This document shows positions 58,405 to 64,000 of a stretch of 64,000 nt of DNA, one piece after another. Position 1 is the first letter of the stretch. Each line of letters begins with the position of its first letter. Origin of the DNA: Fallopia convolvulus (taxonomy: Eukaryota > Streptophyta > Magnoliopsida > Caryophyllales > Polygonaceae); NCBI GenBank assembly GCA_964016875.1, contig OZ024723.1:16487957-16551956 (forward strand), in the 5' to 3' direction. The notes below the pieces were generated by a model that was not told where the DNA came from, ran no database searches, and saw only the letters and a program-made list of their open reading frames with translations. The position numbers and the translations under genes are program-made.

Positions 58405-60464
58405 GTATGAGGATCTGGTAGAAAGTCTTTTAGAGTAAAAAGTGAGTGGGAATGTGATTCCTTATTAGAATTTTTTAACAGACAAGATTAAGAGAAAAAT
58501 GAGCACATTATTGTGTTAAAGGTGTGTTGTACCAGATTTTCTCAAAATGAGATTTTTATGGAATTCTTTCTGATATCTTTTATATCAAGCCAATTATAAT
58601 TTCTCTCTCCCCATTTTCAATATTGGTTTTCTAAATTTCAAAAGTCAATCAAAGCTTTTGCCATTTCCATGGAGTTCGAAAAACTATTTTTTCTACTTCC
58701 AAAAACCATATCCTATGATTCTCTTTTCCATCATCTCCATTGAAGAAATTCGTCAATTTTTGGTGTAAAATTGTCAATGGTGTCATAGTGCCATCATCCT
58801 TGCAAGATATTCTCCAGATCTATAGTCAAAATAGCCATTGCTAGTACTAACGTCGTCTCGTTTCAGATTTGCAACTTTTGTAGTCCATTTCTCCATATCT
58901 ATTGACAAATTTGTAAGTGGAATTAGTACTTTTCCCTTCTTTTGTTGAATTGTTATGTTATGTTATGTGCCTATGAAAATTGTATCTATCAGATGAAAAT
59001 TGTATCCACTTGAGTACTAGATTTCATTTACAACTGCTAGTGTTTTCACTTTTTTTAATATGATTCTTGATCCATTAATATTGACCGATCTATTTTGCTA
59101 AAAAAAATTGACACATCGGGTTTAATATTCGTCATTTTTTAAAGTGATATTCATTGAGATATTTAGATATATTCTTTATTACTCTATGTTATGATTGTTA
59201 TTTTTTAAAGTAAAATTCATTGAAATATTAAAAGATATTCATGATTGTTACTCTTTGTTGTAATTATTATGTGCTTTGATTATTATTTTTATTGTTGATT
59301 TGGTATTGCTAATTGATAGTCATAAATATTCGATATTTCGTGTATATTAATTTTAATATTTGACCTTTTGTGAGTGATATTCCTTGTAATCATCAAAGAT
59401 ATTCACAAATTTGTGTACTAATATTCATGTAATTGAATTATGACATTCTTACCATTAAAATGATATTTATTGTTTTTTTCTAGAAATTTTATGTATTATT
59501 ATGAATATTAATCTACTCTTATTTTTATTTGAAGGTAGAAAATGGTCGGAAATATCAAAGGAGGTTGAGGAAGATGGAATCTACATAAGGGCAATGTATT
59601 ATAATTCTAAATTTTTCATTTTTTATTCGTGAGATTAGTACTTGAATGATCATATTCACCCTATAAGCTTATGATATTCCTGTAACTAGGTGATCATATT
59701 CACCATATTAGCTAGTGATAGCTATGTAACTATGTGTTCATATTCACTACATTAGTTAGTGATATTCATGTAACAAAGTGATCATATTCCTCGTATTAGC
59801 GGATTATGTTCGTGTAATTAAATGGTGTTATTCTTATCATTAAATAGTGATATTTATATAGATTTTCGATTCAAGTTGTGGGTATTTGTTATATCAATTG
59901 ATATTCACAAGTTTATATAACAATATTCATTGAATTTGACATGAATGTCAAAATTATAACCAAATTATACAAATTACTCACAATCACACTAATCATATTC
60001 ATTATAATAAAAGTAGATATTCATTGTTTATTACGTTGGTATTCACTTGTCACACTGCAAGAATGTATATACATCCTTTATCACATTGATATTCATTTAG
60101 TAAGAAACGAAAATAAAGATAAAAAAGTACGTAGATATTAATTAATTTTAAACAATTGGAGAGAGAATTAATATTAAAATTATGTCAATGATAACTAATT
60201 AAAGAAATAAGAAAGAGAAATTTAAAATTTTGTATTAATATCCATATTTATTTCTTTATTCTTTATTGTTTTTGTCAATAAATTAACCATGATCCTATTT
60301 TTATGGAAAGTAGGTTTTATGATCTTTCTATATCCATTCCAATATTTCTCACCCTATTTTAATTAATATGAACCATCAAATCTCACCATCAATTTTCTTT
60401 GATCCTACGCCTCAAATTTTCACTCACTTTCTACCACAATTTACTTTCTACTGGAACCTCCCCA
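58405..60464. mobile_element. TA-flanked TIR element A, non-coding
   Basis: Bounded by (TA)n on both sides (58389-58404 and 60465-60478). The left end gaggatctggtagaaagt and the inverted right end gaggttccagtagaaagt match over about 48 bp, both with agtgagtg further in. The interior has no transposase and is full of gatattca and tcatattcac words. Confidence 0.65.
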
Positions 60465-60478
60465 TATATATATATATA

Positions 60479-60954
60479 GGTTTTGGTTCAAGTGAGACCC
60501 ACCCTTGTGGTGAGACCTTTGGCTTAAAGTGAGGACTAATCTCAACCATTAGATTTACATCATCACTATATAATGGATGGTCAAGAATTTTTTATTTTTT
60601 ATTTTTTTTTATTTTTTTTTATTTTTTTTTGAAATTTTTTTCATATTTTTTATATTATATTCTTTGTTAAAAAAAGCTTTAAAAATATTAAATATGACAG
60701 TTCAATTTTTATATACTACGAGTTCATTTTTATATACTAGAAGTTCAATTTTTTTATGTTAGGAGTTCAATTTTTCAATATTGTATGAGTTTAATTTTTA
60801 TATTCTACGAGTTCATTTTTTATCTATGATAAGTTCAATTTTTATGTGCTTTGAGTTCATTTTTAAAATAATTCGATTTTTGCAAAACTAAAAAAATAGC
60901 AAATAAAAAAAATAAAAAAAAATATAAAAAAAAAAAAATAAAATAAAAAAATAA

Positions 60955-60985
<31 letters not shown>

Positions 60986-62251
60986 AATAAAAAATTTGAA
61001 ATTTTTTGAAAAAAAGCTTTAAAAACGATAAATATGACAGTTCCATTTTTGTATACAACGAGTTCATTTTTATACACTAGAAGTTCAACTTTTTATGTTA
61101 GGTGTTCAATTTTCAATATTGTGTGAGTTCAATTTTTATATTCTACGAGTTCATTTTTTATCTATGATAAGTTCAATTTTTATGTGCTTTGAGTTCATTT
61201 TTAAAATAATTCGATTTTTGCAAAACTAAAAAAATAGCAAATAAAAAAAATAAAAAAAATAAAAAAAATAAAAAATTTGAAAAAAAGCTTTAAAAACGAT
61301 AAATATGACAGTTCAATTTTTGTATACTACGAGTTCATTTTTATACACTAGAAGTTCAACTTTTTATGTTAGGTATTCAATTTTCAATATTGTGTGAGTT
61401 CAATTTTTATATTCTACGAGTTCATTTTTTATCTATGATAAGTTCAATTTTTATGTGCTTTGAGTTCATTTTTAAAATAATTCGATTTTCACAAAACTAA
61501 AAAAATAGCAAAAAATAAATAAAAAAAATTTAAAAAAATAAAAAAATAAAAAAATTGATTTTTTTTGAAAAAAGGCTTTAAAAATGTTAAATATGACAAT
61601 TCAATTTTTATATACTACGAGTTCATTTTTTATACAGTAGAAGTTCAATTTTTTTTATGTTAGGAGTTCAATTTTCAATATTGTATGAGTTCAATTTTAT
61701 ATTCTACGAGTTCATTTTTTATCTATGATAAGTTCAATTTTTATGTGCTTTGAGTTCATTTTTAAAATAATTCGATTTTCGCAAAACTAAAAAAATAGAA
61801 TAAATAAAAATAAATAATAAATAAAAAAAATAAAAAAATAAAAACAAAATTTTTGAAAAAAGGGTTTAAAAACGTTAAATATGACAGTTCAATTTTTATA
61901 TACTACGAGTTCATTTTTATACACTAGAAGTTCAATTTTTTTATATAAGGAGTTCAATTTTCAATATTGTATGAGTTCAATTTTTATATTCTGCGAGTTC
62001 ATTTTTTATCTATGATAAGTTCAATTTTTATGTGCTTTGAGTTCATTTTTAAAATAATTCAATTTTCGCAAAACTAAAAAAATAGCAAAAAAAAAATAAA
62101 AAATAAAAAATAAAATAAAAAATAAAAAATAAAAAGATTTGAAAAAATCTTGACCATTGAATACATAATAGAGGGGTAAATCCAATGGTTGAGATTAGTC
62201 CTCATTTTAAGCCTTGGATGTACCACAAGGGTGGTCCTCACTTGAACCATG

Positions 62252-62254
<3 letters not shown>
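60479..62254. mobile_element. TA-flanked TIR element B with internal tandem array
   Basis: Bounded by (TA)n on both sides. The left end (from ggttttggttcaagtgag) and inverted right end (gggcatggttcaagtgag) match over about 120 bp, including gaggactaatctcaaccatt. The interior is a five-unit array and no gene. Confidence 0.75.
60675..62140. repeat. Tandem array inside element B, five units of about 270-340 bp
   Basis: Units start with an agctttaaaaa-like phrase at 60675, 61015, 61286, 61574 and about 61860. Each contains about eight words of the form agttcaattttt or gagttcattttt and ends in an A/T-rich linker of variable length. Poly(A/T) frames here are not genes. Confidence 0.88.

Positions 62255-62320
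<66 letters not shown>
62255..62320. repeat. (TA)33 microsatellite
   Basis: 66 bases of pure TA between elements B and C. Confidence 0.97.
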
Positions 62321-62322
<2 letters not shown>

Positions 62323-64000
62323 AAGGATCCAAAGAAACAAGTATTATAGAGAAACCATGGACGAAATTAGGATCGTAGGATTAGGCAAAATCAACGGATC
62401 TGATTATAGGAGCATGATAACAAATATGGGCATGGATATACATTATATCTTGTAAAAGGAAATTTTGTGTTAACAAAATAAATAAAAAAACTAACGTGCG
62501 TAATTTTAGGAGATTAGCATAGGGGGCGTTTTTTTTTATGGAAGTTCCTAGATTCTAGGGAAAATTTAAGGGGGCATTTTTTTTGTTAAATTTTGAATAT
62601 TCGAACAGATTTTATGAAAAATCAGACAAAATCTTGCACAAGTTCATCGTCATTCATTGTAAATTTGATTGTACAGCTTCAATATTCGAGTGCATAAATA
62701 TCCGAATTTGTCATGTGTATGTTTGAATATGTTCTAACATTTTTTGAATATTATTCAAACGTTTTTTCGTATTTGTCATTTTTGAATATCTAGTCCACTT
62801 TGTTGAATGTGTATTATGTTTTGTCTTATTGCAAGTAAAATTGTGTATCGAATATAAGTATAGTGAACATTGAATAAGCAATTGTAATATATTGAATATG
62901 ATTAAAAAAAGGGTCATTACATGTTCACACTCTAATACCATAAATGGATAAAAATTAGAATACAATACTCGATTCACAATTCATGTCTATGAATTCAACA
63001 AACAACATATGAACATTCAGAGTAAAATGACGCCTCTTTAGTGTTAAACGTCATCTTTGGTATTTACCATCCTTCTTTCATTCTCCTTAGGCTTCTTTAT
63101 GTTCTTCAACCATCTCGATATTTGCTGACCTTCAAGACTACATATTCAACATATAATACATAAACATTCGAAATACATTAACTATAAATTCAAATTTTCT
63201 TGTCTAACATTCATAGATTCAAATATATAGTAGTTCGTGAATTTCATCCTCATATTCGATTATTAAGAATGCATATTCAGATTATCAAATTGCATATTCG
63301 GAAAATTAAATTCCATATTCAATAAAATATACTCAATATGCATATTCACTCGTTCAATATGCATATTCTTTCATTCACAAATCAATCTATTCAGAATTGT
63401 ATATTCACCAAAAAACACATAAATATTCAAAGTAAAATGCCTACGAATTCAAACAATATATGCATGACAACCTCGTATTCGATTGTTAAGAATGCATATT
63501 CAGAATACCAAATTGTATATTCAGAATATCAAATTGTAGATTCAGAATATCAAATTGCATATTCAAAAAAATATACTCAATATGCATATTTAATCTTTTA
63601 ATATGCATATTCTTTCATTCACAAATCAATCTATTTAGAATTGTGTATTCAACAAAAAAAAAACACATAAACACTCAGAGTAAAATGCCTACAAATTCAA
63701 ACAATATATGCATATACAAAAATTTAAATATCTGCTAGTCCGTGAATTTCAATCTCAACAAAAAAACACATAAACAAATTGCATATTCAGAATATCAAAT
63801 TGCATATTCAATAAAATATATTCAATATGCATATTTAATCTTTTAATATGCATATTTTCTATAGCACGATTGGTATTAACATGAGTAGTCTCAAAAGAGC
63901 ATGTTTATCAATGTAAAAAGAGCATCTCTAGAAAATCTACATTTTTATTATTTTATAATATATCTCAAATAGAGATACTTGTTTTTCTAGCATCTATCCA
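62321..64000. mobile_element. TA-adjacent element C (right end outside the window)
   Basis: It starts ggaaggatccaaagaaac right after (TA)33. The interior is rich in gcatattcag and aatatcaaattg words, with a repeated unit of about 200 bp or more from about 63230 to 63860. No gene. The inverted partner end, if present, lies beyond 64000, so its nature as a TIR element is inferred from its position and style. Confidence 0.45.

Noticed and set aside
60577..61077. Phe/Ile-rich open frames on both strands
   Set aside because: They are translations of poly(T)/poly(A) runs in the element B array.
62249..62455. Open frame with (YI)n
   Set aside because: It is a translation of the (TA)33 microsatellite.
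1..64000. tRNA, rRNA or organelle-derived insertions
   Set aside because: No cloverleaf-like box A/B pair, rRNA wording or plastid gene was recognised by reading; a tRNAscan and organelle search would settle it.

Overview
This is a repeat-dense stretch of a flowering-plant nuclear genome, most likely a eudicot. The evidence is two intron-containing plant genes (an LRR receptor kinase and a CCCH zinc-finger protein) set among plant-type Ty3/gypsy elements, plant L1-type LINEs that carry an RNase H domain, solo LTRs, and AT-rich non-coding TIR elements. No bacterial, viral or organellar block was recognised.

Layout. 1-3320 is the 3' half of a Ty3/gypsy element, cut by the window edge. About 3330-6180 is part of a minus-strand LTR element with a tRNA-iMet-type primer site, interrupted by a solo LTR (4225-5614). 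8828-15030 is a nearly complete but dead LINE with a target-site duplication and poly(A) tail. 15159-16263 is a long-TIR DNA element. The only intact host genes follow: an LRR receptor-like kinase on + (16535-19951, three exons) and a CCCH zinc-finger gene on - (21197-23074, two coding exons, probable 5'-UTR intron, TATA box near 25227). A foldback element lies just upstream of the zinc-finger gene.

From 25740 onward the sequence is almost all nested transposons. A minus-strand LINE (27115-28273 plus 39722-40590) was split by an 11.4-kb Tat-type Ty3/gypsy element (28274-39721). That element has both LTRs, PBS and PPT, gag, protease, RT, two RNase H domains and integrase, and a separate intron-containing ORF on the opposite strand. 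Its gag is itself split by a solo LTR (36371-38290). A second, plus-strand LINE (44845-51562) was split by a 4-kb gag-protease-only LTR element (45047-49075) with a perfect 5-bp duplication, and is cut off by a minus-strand LTR element (51563 to about 56520). A TIR element (54315-55637) sits inside that last element.

The right end (57400-64000) holds minisatellites and three consecutive AT-rich elements separated only by (TA)n tracts. They have inverted-repeat ends where both ends are visible, and interiors made of short degenerate words rather than genes. All transposon coding regions seen here are broken by stops or frameshifts, so any activity would have to come from elsewhere. The two host genes have no obvious functional link and are transcribed convergently.
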